From Massilia niastensis DSM 21313 (GTDB lineage Bacteria; Pseudomonadota; Gammaproteobacteria; Burkholderiales; Burkholderiaceae_D): a stretch of DNA of 64,000 nucleotides. Each line of letters begins with the position of its first letter. The stretch's first letter is position 1. The stretch is taken from NCBI RefSeq assembly GCF_000382345.1, contig NZ_KB908106.1:1-64000 (forward strand), written 5' to 3'. Of the stretch, positions 7,465 through 16,371 are shown in pieces. The notes beneath the pieces are model-generated. The model made no database searches and had not been told where the DNA came from. It saw nothing but the letters and a program-made list of their open reading frames with translations. Position numbers and translations under genes: made by a program.

Positions 7465-8961
7465 ATGACCGAACTCGAATTCAAATCGCTGGCCAACCAG
7501 GGCTACAACCGCATCCCATTGATCGCGGAAGCCTTCGCCGACCTCGAAACCCCGCTCACGCTGTACCTCAAGCTGGCCCAGTCCCAGCAGTCCGGCAAGA
7601 ACACCTTCCTGCTGGAGTCGGTGGTCGGCGGCGAGCGCTTCGGCCGCTATTCCTTCATCGGCCTGCCCGCGTCGACGCTGGTGCGCACCACCGGCACCCG
7701 CACCGAGGTCGTGAAGCACGGCGAAACGGTCGAGACCTTCGACGGCAATCCGCTCGACTTCATCGAACAGTACCAGCAGCGCTTCAGGGTCGCGCTGCGC
7801 CCCGGCCTGCCGCGCTTCTGCGGCGGCCTGGCCGGCTACTTCGGCTACGACACCGTGCGCCACATCGAGCGCAAGCTGGCGCACACCTGCCCGCCCGACG
7901 AACTGGGCCTGCCGGACATCCAGCTGATGCTGACCGAAGAACTGGCGGTGATCGACAACCTGTCGGGCAAGCTGTACCTGATCGTGTACGCCGACCCGTC
8001 GCTGCCGGAAGCCTTCGCCCGCGGACGCCAGCGCCTGAAGGACCTGCGCATGATGCTGCGCCGGAGCGTCGACGCCCCCGTCACCTCCAGCTCGGTGCGC
8101 ACCGAAGCCGTGCGCGACTTCAGCAAGGAAGACTACCTGAAAGCGGTGGCCCGGGCCCACGAATACGTGATGGCCGGCGACCTGATGCAGGTCCAGATCG
8201 GCCAGCGCATCCGCAAGCCCTACGTCGACTCGCCGCTGTCGCTGTACCGCTCGCTGCGCTCGCTGAATCCCTCGCCCTACATGTACTACTACAACTTCGG
8301 CGACATGCAGATCGTCGGCGCCTCGCCGGAGATCCTGGTGCGCAACGAGGCCCTGCCGGAGGGCGGCAAGAAGATCACCCTGCGCCCGATCGCCGGCACC
8401 CGTCCGCGCGGTTCGACGCCGGAGCGCGACACCGAGCTGGCGGCCGAACTGCTGGCCGATCCGAAGGAGATCGCCGAGCACGTGATGCTGATCGACCTGG
8501 CGCGCAACGACATCGGGCGCATCGCCGAAACCGGCAGCGTCAAGGTCACCGACCGCCTGGTGATCGAGAAGTACTCGCACGTGCAGCACATCGTCTCGAA
8601 CGTCGAAGGCCGCCTGAAGGACGGCATGTCGAACCTCGACGTGCTGCGTGCGACCTTCCCGGCCGGCACCCTGACCGGCGCGCCGAAAGTGCGCGCCATG
8701 GAAATCATCGACGAGCTGGAGCCGGTCAAGCGCGGCATCTATGGCGGCGCGTGCGGCTACCTGTCGTTCGGCGGCGAGATGGACGTGGCGATCGCGATCC
8801 GCACCGGCGTGATCAAGGACGGCAACCTGTACGTGCAGGCCGCGGCCGGCATCGTGGCGGACTCCATTCCCGAGATGGAATGGCAGGAAACCGAGAACAA
8901 GGCGCGCGCGGTGCTGCGCGCCGCCGAACAGGTCCAGGACGGCCTGGATGGGGAGCTCTGA
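7465..8961 (+). CDS. trpE: Anthranilate synthase component I
   Basis: Converts chorismate and ammonia or glutamine to anthranilate, the first step of tryptophan synthesis, together with TrpG. The protein has 498 residues. The N-terminal TrpE region contains the LLESVVGGERFGRYSFIG feedback-site motif near residue 53. The C-terminal chorismate-binding domain shows the family signatures PIAGTRPRG, DLARNDIGR, FPAGTLTGAPKVRAMEIID and GAVGYL-like GACGYLSF. A TTG seven codons upstream is in frame, but the ATG at 7465 has a GGAG site and the expected N-terminus. It is regulated by the attenuator just upstream. Confidence 0.97.
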   Translation: MTELEFKSLANQGYNRIPLIAEAFADLETPLTLYLKLAQSQQSGKNTFLLESVVGGERFGRYSFIGLPASTLVRTTGTRTEVVKHGETVETFDGNPLDFIEQYQQRFRVALRPGLPRFCGGLAGYFGYDTVRHIERKLAHTCPPDELGLPDIQLMLTEELAVIDNLSGKLYLIVYADPSLPEAFARGRQRLKDLRMMLRRSVDAPVTSSSVRTEAVRDFSKEDYLKAVARAHEYVMAGDLMQVQIGQRIRKPYVDSPLSLYRSLRSLNPSPYMYYYNFGDMQIVGASPEILVRNEALPEGGKKITLRPIAGTRPRGSTPERDTELAAELLADPKEIAEHVMLIDLARNDIGRIAETGSVKVTDRLVIEKYSHVQHIVSNVEGRLKDGMSNLDVLRATFPAGTLTGAPKVRAMEIIDELEPVKRGIYGGACGYLSFGGEMDVAIAIRTGVIKDGNLYVQAAAGIVADSIPEMEWQETENKARAVLRAAEQVQDGLDGEL

Positions 8962-8962
8962 C

Positions 8963-9526
8963 ATGCTGCTGATGATCGACAACTACGACTCGTTCACCTA
9001 TAACATCGTCCAGTATTTCGGCGAACTGGGTCAGGACGTGCGCACCGTGCGCAACGACGAAATCACGCTCGAGCAGATCGAGGCCATGAAGCCGGAACGC
9101 ATCTGCATCTCGCCGGGACCGAAGTCGCCGAAGGATGCCGGCATCTCGCTCGACATCCTGCGCGAGTTCAAGGGCAAGCTGCCGATCCTGGGCGTGTGCC
9201 TGGGCCACCAGGCCATCGGCGAAGCCTTTGGCGGCAAGGTGATCCGCGCCAAGCAGGTCATGCACGGCAAGACCTCGCTGATCGCCCACACCGGCGAAGG
9301 CGTGTTCAAGGACCTGCCGACTCCCTTCACCGTGATCCGTTACCACTCGCTGGCCATCGAACGCGCTTCGCTGCCGGCCTGCCTCGAAGTGACCGCCTGG
9401 ACCGACGACGGCGAGATCATGGGCGTGCGCCACAAGGAGTACGACATCGAGGGGGTGCAGTTCCACCCGGAGTCGATCCTGTCGGAACACGGCCATACGC
9501 TGCTGAAGAATTTCCTCACGCGCTGA
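8963..9526 (+). CDS. trpG: Anthranilate synthase component II (glutamine amidotransferase)
   Basis: Class I glutamine amidotransferase subunit of 187 residues that supplies ammonia to TrpE. The N-terminus MLLMIDNYDSFTYN, the nucleophile loop LGVCLGHQAIGEAFGG with its cysteine near residue 79, and the C-terminal HPES triad element are all intact. The start codon lies one base after the trpE stop, with a GGAG site inside the end of trpE, so the two subunits are coupled. In some bacteria this subunit also serves 4-amino-4-deoxychorismate synthase. No separate pabA was seen in the window. Confidence 0.96.
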   Translation: MLLMIDNYDSFTYNIVQYFGELGQDVRTVRNDEITLEQIEAMKPERICISPGPKSPKDAGISLDILREFKGKLPILGVCLGHQAIGEAFGGKVIRAKQVMHGKTSLIAHTGEGVFKDLPTPFTVIRYHSLAIERASLPACLEVTAWTDDGEIMGVRHKEYDIEGVQFHPESILSEHGHTLLKNFLTR

Positions 9527-9594
9527 TCCGCAGCCGTGCTGGCGCCGCCACGGCGGCCTGACGCCCCTATTACGCCTAGCATACTGGAACCGCC

Positions 9595-10632
9595 ATGCCG
9601 ATCACCCCACAAGAAGCCCTGCTGCGCTGCATCGAACACCGTGAGATCTTCCACGACGAGATGCTGCACCTGTTCCGCCAGATCATGTCGGGCGAAATGT
9701 CGCCCACCATGATCGCCGCGCTGACCATGGGCCTGCGCGTGAAGAAGGAAACCATCGGCGAGATCACCGCCGCCGCCCAGGTCATGCGCGAGTTCTCGAC
9801 CAAGGTGCCGATGGCCGACACTACCCACCTGCTCGACATCGTCGGCACCGGCGGCGACGGCGCCAACACCTTCAACATCTCGAGCGCCTCGATGTTCGTG
9901 GCCGCCGCCGCCGGCGCGCGGGTCGCCAAGCACGGCGGGCGCAGCGTGTCCTCCTCGTCCGGCAGCGCCGACGTGATCGAGGCGCTGGGCGCCTGCATCG
10001 ACCTGAAACCCGAGCAGATCGCGCAGTCGATCGCGCAGACCGGCATCGGCTTCATGTTCGCGCCGAACCACCACGCGGCGATGAAGCACGCCGCCCCGGT
10101 GCGCCGCGAACTGGGCGTGCGCACGATCTTCAACATCCTCGGACCGCTGACCAACCCGGCCGGCGCGCCGAACATCCTGATGGGCGTGTTCCACCCCGAC
10201 CTGGTCGGCATCCAGGTGCGCGTGCTGCAGCGCCTGGGCGCCCAGCATGCGATGGTGGTCTGGGGCCGCGACAACATGGACGAGGTCTCGCTCGGCGCCG
10301 GCACCCTGGTCGGTGAACTGGTCAATGGCGAGATCCGCGAATACGAGATCCACCCGGAGGACTACGGCCTCTCGATGATCTCCAGCCGCAACCTGAAGGT
10401 GGCCGACAGTACCGAATCGAAGGCGCGCGTGCTGGAAGCGCTGCGCGGCGAGCCGGGACCGGCGCACGACATCGTCGCCCTGAACGCCGGCACCGCGCTG
10501 TACGCGGCGGGCGTCTGCGCCTCGATCGAGGAAGGCCTGGCCAGGGCGCGCGCGGCGATCGCCTCCGGCGCGGCGCTGGCCAAGCTGGAGCAGTTCGTGC
10601 AGGTCACCCGCCAGCTGGGCGGCGCGGCCTGA
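9595..10632 (+). CDS. trpD: Anthranilate phosphoribosyltransferase
   Basis: Transfers the phosphoribosyl group of PRPP to anthranilate, the second step of the pathway. The 345-residue protein shows the PRPP/Mg signature DIVGTGGDGANTFNISS near residue 82, the KHGGRSVSSSSGSADVIEALG segment near 111, and NILGPLTNPAGAP. It lies 68 bases after trpG and 47 bases before trpC on the same strand. It belongs to the trpEGDC unit and should share its attenuation control. Confidence 0.97.
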   Translation: MPITPQEALLRCIEHREIFHDEMLHLFRQIMSGEMSPTMIAALTMGLRVKKETIGEITAAAQVMREFSTKVPMADTTHLLDIVGTGGDGANTFNISSASMFVAAAAGARVAKHGGRSVSSSSGSADVIEALGACIDLKPEQIAQSIAQTGIGFMFAPNHHAAMKHAAPVRRELGVRTIFNILGPLTNPAGAPNILMGVFHPDLVGIQVRVLQRLGAQHAMVVWGRDNMDEVSLGAGTLVGELVNGEIREYEIHPEDYGLSMISSRNLKVADSTESKARVLEALRGEPGPAHDIVALNAGTALYAAGVCASIEEGLARARAAIASGAALAKLEQFVQVTRQLGGAA

Positions 10633-10679
10633 GGCGCGGCATCGCGCTGGCGCTATCGAAACAACCCTGAAAGTCCCAC

Positions 10680-11480
10680 ATGTCCGACATCCTGAACAAG
10701 ATCCTGGCCGTCAAGGCCGACGAAGTGGCCGCCGCCAGGAAGCAGCGCGACCTGGCCAGCCTGCGCCGCGAGGTCGAGAGCGACCTGGAAGCGCGCCGCA
10801 CCCTGCGCGGCTTCGAGAACGGCCTGTGCGCGAAGATCGCCGCCGGCCACGCCGGCGTCATCGCCGAGGTGAAGAAGGCTTCGCCCTCGAAAGGCGTGTT
10901 GCGCCCCGACTTCCAGCCGGCCGCGATCGCGCAAAGCTATGCCGAACATGGCGCCGCCTGCCTGTCGGTGCTGACCGACGTCCAGTTCTTCCAGGGCTCG
11001 CCCGACTACCTGCGCCAGGCGCGCGCCGCCTGCCCGCTGCCGGTGCTGCGCAAGGACTTCATGGTCGACCTGTACCAGGTCTACGAGGCGCGCGCGATGG
11101 GCGCCGATGCGATCCTCCTGATCGTCTCGGCCCTCGACCATGGCCTGATGGCGGACCTGGAAGCCTGCGCCCTCGAACTGGGCATGGATGTGCTGGTGGA
11201 GGTGCACGACGGCGAGGAACTCGACGCCGCGCTGAAGCTGCGCACGCGCCTGCTGGGCATCAACAACCGCAACCTGCGCAGCTTCGAGGTCACGCTCGAC
11301 ACCACCCTGGGACTGCTGCCGCGCATCCCTGCGGACAAGCTGGTGGTGACCGAGTCGGGCATCCTCGGCCCGGGCGATGTGCAGCGCATGCGCGACGCCG
11401 ACGTGCACGCCTTCCTGGTCGGCGAAGCCTTCATGCGCGCGCCGAATCCGGGACTGGAACTGCAGCGGCTGTTCGCCTGA
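10680..11480 (+). CDS. trpC: Indole-3-glycerol phosphate synthase
   Basis: Closes the indole ring from 1-(2-carboxyphenylamino)-1-deoxyribulose 5-phosphate. The 266-residue barrel shows AEVKKASPSKG near residue 62, the VLRKDF catalytic lysine, GADAILLI, LVEVHDGEEL, INNRNLRSFEV and the final TESGI and FLVGEAFMR phosphate-site motifs. It is a stand-alone enzyme, not fused to TrpF. It is the last gene of the trp unit in this window. trpF, trpB and trpA are not nearby, as is usual for Burkholderiales, where they form a separate cluster. Confidence 0.97.
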   Translation: MSDILNKILAVKADEVAAARKQRDLASLRREVESDLEARRTLRGFENGLCAKIAAGHAGVIAEVKKASPSKGVLRPDFQPAAIAQSYAEHGAACLSVLTDVQFFQGSPDYLRQARAACPLPVLRKDFMVDLYQVYEARAMGADAILLIVSALDHGLMADLEACALELGMDVLVEVHDGEELDAALKLRTRLLGINNRNLRSFEVTLDTTLGLLPRIPADKLVVTESGILGPGDVQRMRDADVHAFLVGEAFMRAPNPGLELQRLFA

Positions 11481-11633
11481 ACCCCGCCGGGCGGACTCTC
11501 CCACTTCCCCTTCCGGCGAATGCGCTGCGCCCGATGCGCCGCGCATTGCGCCCTCCCCGCGACCTTGCGGCCTGCGCCGCCGCACTGCCATGCCATGGCG
11601 CCCGCTCCGTACGCGCACAGGCAAGGGCCTTGG

Positions 11634-11650
11634 AGTATCGTATCGATACT
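11634..11650. repeat. Short inverted repeat before the sensor kinase gene
   Basis: AGTATCG and CGATACT form perfect 7-bp arms around a three-base TAT spacer. It sits in the 292-base gap between trpC and the large sensor kinase, about 120 bases before the latter's start. It could be a regulator-binding site. No other gene or RNA was recognised in this gap. Confidence 0.3.
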
Positions 11651-11772
11651 GGCCGCGAGGCGCCGGCCTTCTCGCCATATGAATGGGTGCTGCCAAATAT
11701 GCAACAATTTGACAGTTCATTTTTTCTCTCCCATGTGCATGGATCAACTACACTGACGCCTTTCCCGAGCAA

Positions 11773-14700
11773 ATGAATCGTATGCACGATTGCGCCAACG
11801 AGCCTTCCACTCCGCCGACAGAGCGGAGAATTGTTCCCAGCCATATCGACTTCCCGGTCGTGGGCATCGGCGCTTCCGCCGGCGGCCTGCCGGCCCTGCT
11901 ACGCTTTTTCGAGAACATGCCTCAGCGGACCGGCATGGCCTTCGTCGTGATCCTGCACCTGTCGCCGAAACACCAGAGTTCGGCGGACAAGGTCCTGCAG
12001 CGCGCGACCGGCATGCCTGTCATCCAGGTCGTGGCGCCGGTACTGCTCGAGCCTGACCACGTGTACGTGATCGCACCCAGCAAGCAGCTGTCGATGGTCG
12101 ACGGTTACCTCAGCCTGTCCGAGCTGCAACGTCCGCGCGGCGGGCATATCGCGATCGATATCTTCTTCCGCACCCTGGCCGAAGTGCATCGCGAACGCGC
12201 GATCGCCATCGTGTTGTCGGGCACCGGGTCGGACGGCGCGGTCGGCCTGACGCGGGTCAAGGAACAGGGTGGCCTGACCCTGGTGCAGTCTCCGGAAGAC
12301 GCCGAGCACGACGGCATGCCGCAGGCGGCCATCCGCACCGGCATGGTCGATTTCGTGCTGCCGGTGGCGGACCTGCCGCAAAAGCTGGTCGACCTGTGGG
12401 ACAACGCGCGCATCATCGAGCTGCCGCCGACCGGCGAAGGCGAGGATCCGGGTGCCCACCTGCCGGACCCGTCCGCCGTCGACCTGGCCGAGGATGCGCT
12501 GCAGCGCATCATCGCGCTCCTGCTCAGCCGCACCGGCCGCGATTTCCGCCAGTACAAGCGCGCGACCGTGCTGCGCCGCATCGAGCGGCGCCTGCAGGTG
12601 CGCGGCGTGCACACGCTGCCGGATTACTGCGCCCTGCTCGAATCCGACCCGCGCGAGCACGCCGCCCTGCTGGACGACATGCTGATCGGGGTCACGAACT
12701 TCTTCCGCGACCGCGATTCCTTCGAAGCCGTCGAGCGCGAGATCGTTCCCGAGCTGTTCAAGGACCGCGGGCCCACGGAGGAAGTCAGGGTGTGGGTGGC
12801 CGCCTGTTCCACCGGCGAGGAAGCCTACTCGATGGCGATGCTGCTGGCCGACCACGCGGCCGAGATGGCCCAGCCGCCCTCGTTCCAGGTCTTCGCTTCC
12901 GATATCGACGAGCAGGCCATCGTCCAGGCCCGCAACGGCGTCTATCCGGCCTCGATCATCACCGACGTGGCGCCGGTGCGCCTGCGCCAGCACTTCGCCA
13001 AGGATGGCGACCGCTACCGCATCCGCAAGGCGATCCGCGACCGCATCCTGTTCGCCGCCCACGATCTCCTGCGCGACCCGCCGTTCTCGCGGCTCGACCT
13101 GGTCTCGTGCCGCAACCTGCTGATCTACCTGAACCGCGACGCCCAGTCCCGCGTCCTCGAAATGTTCCATTTCGCGCTCAAGCCGGGCGGCTACCTGTTC
13201 CTCGGCAGCTCGGAGTCGGCCGAGTCGGTCAGCGATTTCTTCATCCCGGTCGACAAGAAGAACCGCATCTACCGCGCCCGTCCGACCGCGCGCGCCGTGC
13301 GCTACAGCGGCGGCCAGGTGTCCGGCAACATCGCCCGCATCCCGGACGCCGTCGCGCGCCAGCCGGCCCGGCGCCAGTTCTCGTATGCGGAAGTACACCA
13401 GCGCGCCCTGGCCCAGGTCGCGCCGCCCTCGGTCGTGCTCGACCGCGAATCGAACATCGTCCACATGTCGCAGCCGGCCGGACAGTTCCTGCGCATGGGT
13501 GGCGGCGAGCCCTCGCGCAACGTGCTGGCGCTGGTGCTGCCCGAGCTGCGGCTCGAACTGCGCAGCGCGCTGTACCAGGCGCACCAGAACGGCGTCACCG
13601 TCGAATGCCGCCCCATCCCGCTCCAGCTGCCCACCGGCTCGCTCACCATCGGCATGCGGGTCCAGCCCTATCGCGACGAGGAAAGCGCCGGCGAGTTCAT
13701 CCTGGTGCTGTTCACCGAAGTGGCGCCCGACACGGTGGCGCCGCCCGGCGGCGAGGTACGCGGCGCCGACGTGGTCCTGGCCCAGCTGGAAGCGGAGCTG
13801 CAGCGCGTCAAGGAGCAGCTGCGCGAGACAATCGAGTATTCCGAGGTCTCGACCGAGGAGCTGCGCGCCTCCAACGAAGAGCTGCAGGCCATCAACGAGG
13901 AGCTGCGCTCGGCGACCGAGGAGCTGGAAACCAGCAAGGAAGAGCTGCAGTCGGTCAATGAAGAGCTGATCACGGTCAACTACGAGCTCAAGGTCAAGGT
14001 CGAGGAAACCGGCAAGGCCAACGACGACCTCAACAACCTGATCGCGTCCACCGACATCGCCACCGTGTTCGTCGACAGCGCGCTGCGCATCAAGCGCTTC
14101 ACGCCGCGCGCGGCCGACATCTTCAGCATCATTCCGTCCGACCTCGGCCGCTCCCTGCTCGACCTGACCCACCGGCTCGACTACGACGAGCTGGCCGATG
14201 ACGTCAGCGCCACCTTCGAATCCCTGCGTCCGGTCGAGCGCGAGGTGCGCAGCAACGACGGACGCTGCTACATCGTGCGCCTGCTGCCGTACCGCACCAT
14301 CGAGGACCGGATCGAAGGCGCCGTGATGACCTTCTTCGACATCAGCGCGCGCCGCCAGGCCGAGGAACAGGTGCGGGCCGGCGAGGCGCGCATGCGCCTG
14401 GTAGCCGAAAGCACCCATGACTACGCCATCGTCACCACCGATGCCGGCGGACGGGTCACCAGCTGGAACAAGGGCGCCGAACGGATCTTCGGACATACCG
14501 AACAGGAAATGCTGGGCTGCCTGCTCGACCGCCTGTACGTGCCCGAAGACCTCGAACGGGGCGCTCCCGAGGACGAGATGCGGCGCGCCCGCGAGGAAGG
14601 CCGCGCCGAGGACGAGCGCTGGCACATGCGCAAGGATGGCAGCCGCTTCTTCTCGAGCGGCGTCACCACCCCGCTGGGCCCCAACGCGGCGTACGGCTAT

Positions 14701-15924
14701 GCCAAGATCGCGCGCGACCAGACCGACCGCCTGCGCCAGATGAGCGAACGCGACGAGGCGATCAGCCACGAACAGCGCGAACGCTACAGCGCCGAGAATG
14801 CGATGGCGATGAAGGACGAGTTCCTCGCGATCATGTCGCATGAACTGCGCCAGCCGCTCAACATGATCAACATCAACGCCGAACTGCTGTCGCGGGTGCC
14901 CCAGGTGCGCGAATCCGGCACCGCGCTGCGGTGCACCAAGGCGATCCGCCAGTCGGTCATGAGCCAGGCCACGATCATCGAAGACCTGCTCGACATGTCG
15001 CGCGTGCGTACCGGCAAGCTGGCGCTGTCGATGGCGCCGGTAGACATCGGCAAGGTGGTCGGCGCCATCATCGAGGTGGCGCACGCCGACCCCGTGTCGC
15101 GCGGGCTCGAGATCGCCCTCAGCGTGGTCGACGAGGGCATGTGCGTGATGGCCGATGCGGTGCGCCTCGAGCAGGTGGTGATGAACCTGCTCAGCAATGC
15201 CATCAAGTTCACGCCGGCGGGCGGCCGGATCGAAGTCCGCCTGGCGTGCGAGAACGGGAAGGCGCGGATCGACGTGGCCGATACGGGCCAGGGCATCGCA
15301 CCGGGAAGCCTGCCGAAGATCTTCGACATGTTCGGCCAGCCCAACTCGGTGACCACCCGCTCCAAGGGTGGCCTCGGCATCGGCCTGGCGCTGGTGCGCG
15401 AACTGGTCGGCCTGCATGGCGGACGGATCGAGGCGTTTTCGGAGGGGATCGGCAAGGGCTCCCTCTTCTCGGTCTGGCTGCCGCTGCTGGAGCAGCAGCA
15501 TCCGGCCGCCGACGGCGCCGAGGGCGAGGCGACAGGCCCGCACATCAATGGCTTGCGCATCCTGGTGGTCGACGATGTCGAGGATGCGGTGGAGGTCATG
15601 AAGGCGCTGCTCGACATGCATGGCGCCCACGTGCTGACCGCCACCAGTGCGCTGGACGCACTCCGGCTGCTCGAGCACGAACAGGTCGACCTGCTGGTAT
15701 CGGACATCTCGATGCCGGCGATGGACGGCTATGCGCTGCTGCGCGAAGTGCACGCCATGCCCCGCCATGCCCACCTGCCGGCGGTGGCGGTCACCGGGCT
15801 GGGACGCGAGCAGGACATCGCCCAGGCGCGCGAAGCCGGCTTCGCGGCGCATCTCGGCAAGCCGATGTCGATCGACCGCCTGATGGCGATCATTCCCGAG
15901 CTGCTGCGGCGGCGCGCGCACTAG
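11773..15924 (+). CDS. CheB-CheR-PAS-histidine kinase-receiver fusion protein
   Basis: Multidomain signalling protein of 1383 residues with no obvious membrane segment. In order: a CheB-type methylesterase domain (about 27-205, with Ser35 in GASAGG, His62 and Asp154), a CheR methyltransferase (about 235-490, with the SAM-binding VAACSTGEEAYS and SCRNLLIYL), and a long coiled coil of Glu/Leu repeats (about 655-755). Then come two PAS-type sensor regions (about 760-1000), a HisKA dimerisation helix with phosphorylatable His1023 in MSHELRQP, a HATPase domain (GGLGIGLALV) and a C-terminal receiver with Asp1311 in SDISMPAMDG. Such fusions are known in many proteobacteria. The absence of che genes nearby argues against flagellar chemotaxis. 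An ATG three codons in is an alternative start. Confidence 0.9.
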   Translation: MNRMHDCANEPSTPPTERRIVPSHIDFPVVGIGASAGGLPALLRFFENMPQRTGMAFVVILHLSPKHQSSADKVLQRATGMPVIQVVAPVLLEPDHVYVIAPSKQLSMVDGYLSLSELQRPRGGHIAIDIFFRTLAEVHRERAIAIVLSGTGSDGAVGLTRVKEQGGLTLVQSPEDAEHDGMPQAAIRTGMVDFVLPVADLPQKLVDLWDNARIIELPPTGEGEDPGAHLPDPSAVDLAEDALQRIIALLLSRTGRDFRQYKRATVLRRIERRLQVRGVHTLPDYCALLESDPREHAALLDDMLIGVTNFFRDRDSFEAVEREIVPELFKDRGPTEEVRVWVAACSTGEEAYSMAMLLADHAAEMAQPPSFQVFASDIDEQAIVQARNGVYPASIITDVAPVRLRQHFAKDGDRYRIRKAIRDRILFAAHDLLRDPPFSRLDLVSCRNLLIYLNRDAQSRVLEMFHFALKPGGYLFLGSSESAESVSDFFIPVDKKNRIYRARPTARAVRYSGGQVSGNIARIPDAVARQPARRQFSYAEVHQRALAQVAPPSVVLDRESNIVHMSQPAGQFLRMGGGEPSRNVLALVLPELRLELRSALYQAHQNGVTVECRPIPLQLPTGSLTIGMRVQPYRDEESAGEFILVLFTEVAPDTVAPPGGEVRGADVVLAQLEAELQRVKEQLRETIEYSEVSTEELRASNEELQAINEELRSATEELETSKEELQSVNEELITVNYELKVKVEETGKANDDLNNLIASTDIATVFVDSALRIKRFTPRAADIFSIIPSDLGRSLLDLTHRLDYDELADDVSATFESLRPVEREVRSNDGRCYIVRLLPYRTIEDRIEGAVMTFFDISARRQAEEQVRAGEARMRLVAESTHDYAIVTTDAGGRVTSWNKGAERIFGHTEQEMLGCLLDRLYVPEDLERGAPEDEMRRAREEGRAEDERWHMRKDGSRFFSSGVTTPLGPNAAYGYAKIARDQTDRLRQMSERDEAISHEQRERYSAENAMAMKDEFLAIMSHELRQPLNMININAELLSRVPQVRESGTALRCTKAIRQSVMSQATIIEDLLDMSRVRTGKLALSMAPVDIGKVVGAIIEVAHADPVSRGLEIALSVVDEGMCVMADAVRLEQVVMNLLSNAIKFTPAGGRIEVRLACENGKARIDVADTGQGIAPGSLPKIFDMFGQPNSVTTRSKGGLGIGLALVRELVGLHGGRIEAFSEGIGKGSLFSVWLPLLEQQHPAADGAEGEATGPHINGLRILVVDDVEDAVEVMKALLDMHGAHVLTATSALDALRLLEHEQVDLLVSDISMPAMDGYALLREVHAMPRHAHLPAVAVTGLGREQDIAQAREAGFAAHLGKPMSIDRLMAIIPELLRRRAH

Positions 15925-16312
15925 GCCGGGCGGCCGCGCAGCACGCGCACAGGCGCCGGTTGCGCAGGTGCGCGTACAGCAGCAGCACGCCGCTGGCGAT
16001 CGCGCAGCCCGCTTCCGCCAGTTCGCCGAACAGCGGGCTGATGACGAATACGGCGGCGAGGAAGCAGCCGAGTCCCGCGATGCCGGCCGCCAGCACCCTG
16101 GCGTCGCGGTGCCTCAGGTAACCGGGCAGCAGCGCCAGCAGGACCGGCAGGCTGATCGCGGCCAGCAGGGTGTCGTGGAAGCCGTCATGCGCGTGCGCCA
16201 GGCCGAGCATGGGAAAGGCCGCCAGCAGCAGCGGCATGGCCAGGCAGTGCGCCAGGCACAGCGCGGACGCCGTCATGCCTGCATAGTCGCCGAATCTGAT
16301 CAGGCCCTTCAT
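15890..16312 (-). CDS. MerC domain-containing membrane protein
   Basis: Small inner-membrane protein of 140 residues with four hydrophobic segments. The first holds a Cys-Leu-Ala-His-Cys motif (LCLAHCLAMP), typical of MerC-family metal transport proteins. A GGAGGTGGAC ribosome site precedes the ATG at 16312. The gene follows the ZnuD-like receptor on the same strand. Its 3' end overlaps the end of the sensor kinase gene on the opposite strand by 35 bases. Placement behind a zinc receptor and next to a Zur-type gene suggests a role in zinc import or homeostasis rather than mercury resistance. The C-terminus ends in an Arg/Ala-rich tail with a CACC motif. Confidence 0.8.
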   Translation of the reverse strand: MKGLIRFGDYAGMTASALCLAHCLAMPLLLAAFPMLGLAHAHDGFHDTLLAAISLPVLLALLPGYLRHRDARVLAAGIAGLGCFLAAVFVISPLFGELAEAGCAIASGVLLLYAHLRNRRLCACCAAARPSARAAAAARE

Positions 16313-16337
16313 GTCCACCTCCATGTCAATCGATGAC

Positions 16338-16358
16338 GGGCCGGCCCCATGCCGGCCC
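16338..16358 (-). repeat. Intercistronic GC hairpin between the receptor and merC-like genes
   Basis: GGGCCGGC and GCCGGCCC form a perfect 8-bp stem with a five-base loop. It lies between the stop codon of the TonB receptor and the start of the MerC-like gene. There is no T-tract, so it may stabilise the upstream message or reduce read-through rather than terminate. Confidence 0.4.
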
Positions 16359-16371
16359 ACTGGTGCGCGCG

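Noticed and set aside
13790..14010. Tandem DNA repeat in the sensor kinase gene
   Set aside because: The periodicity comes from a Glu/Leu-rich coiled coil in the protein, typical for this family, not from a separate repeat element.
11899..15921. Open minus-strand frame of 1340 codons
   Set aside because: It is exactly antisense to the CheB-CheR-kinase fusion, which has all family motifs. The frame's composition is low-complexity and unlike any protein family.
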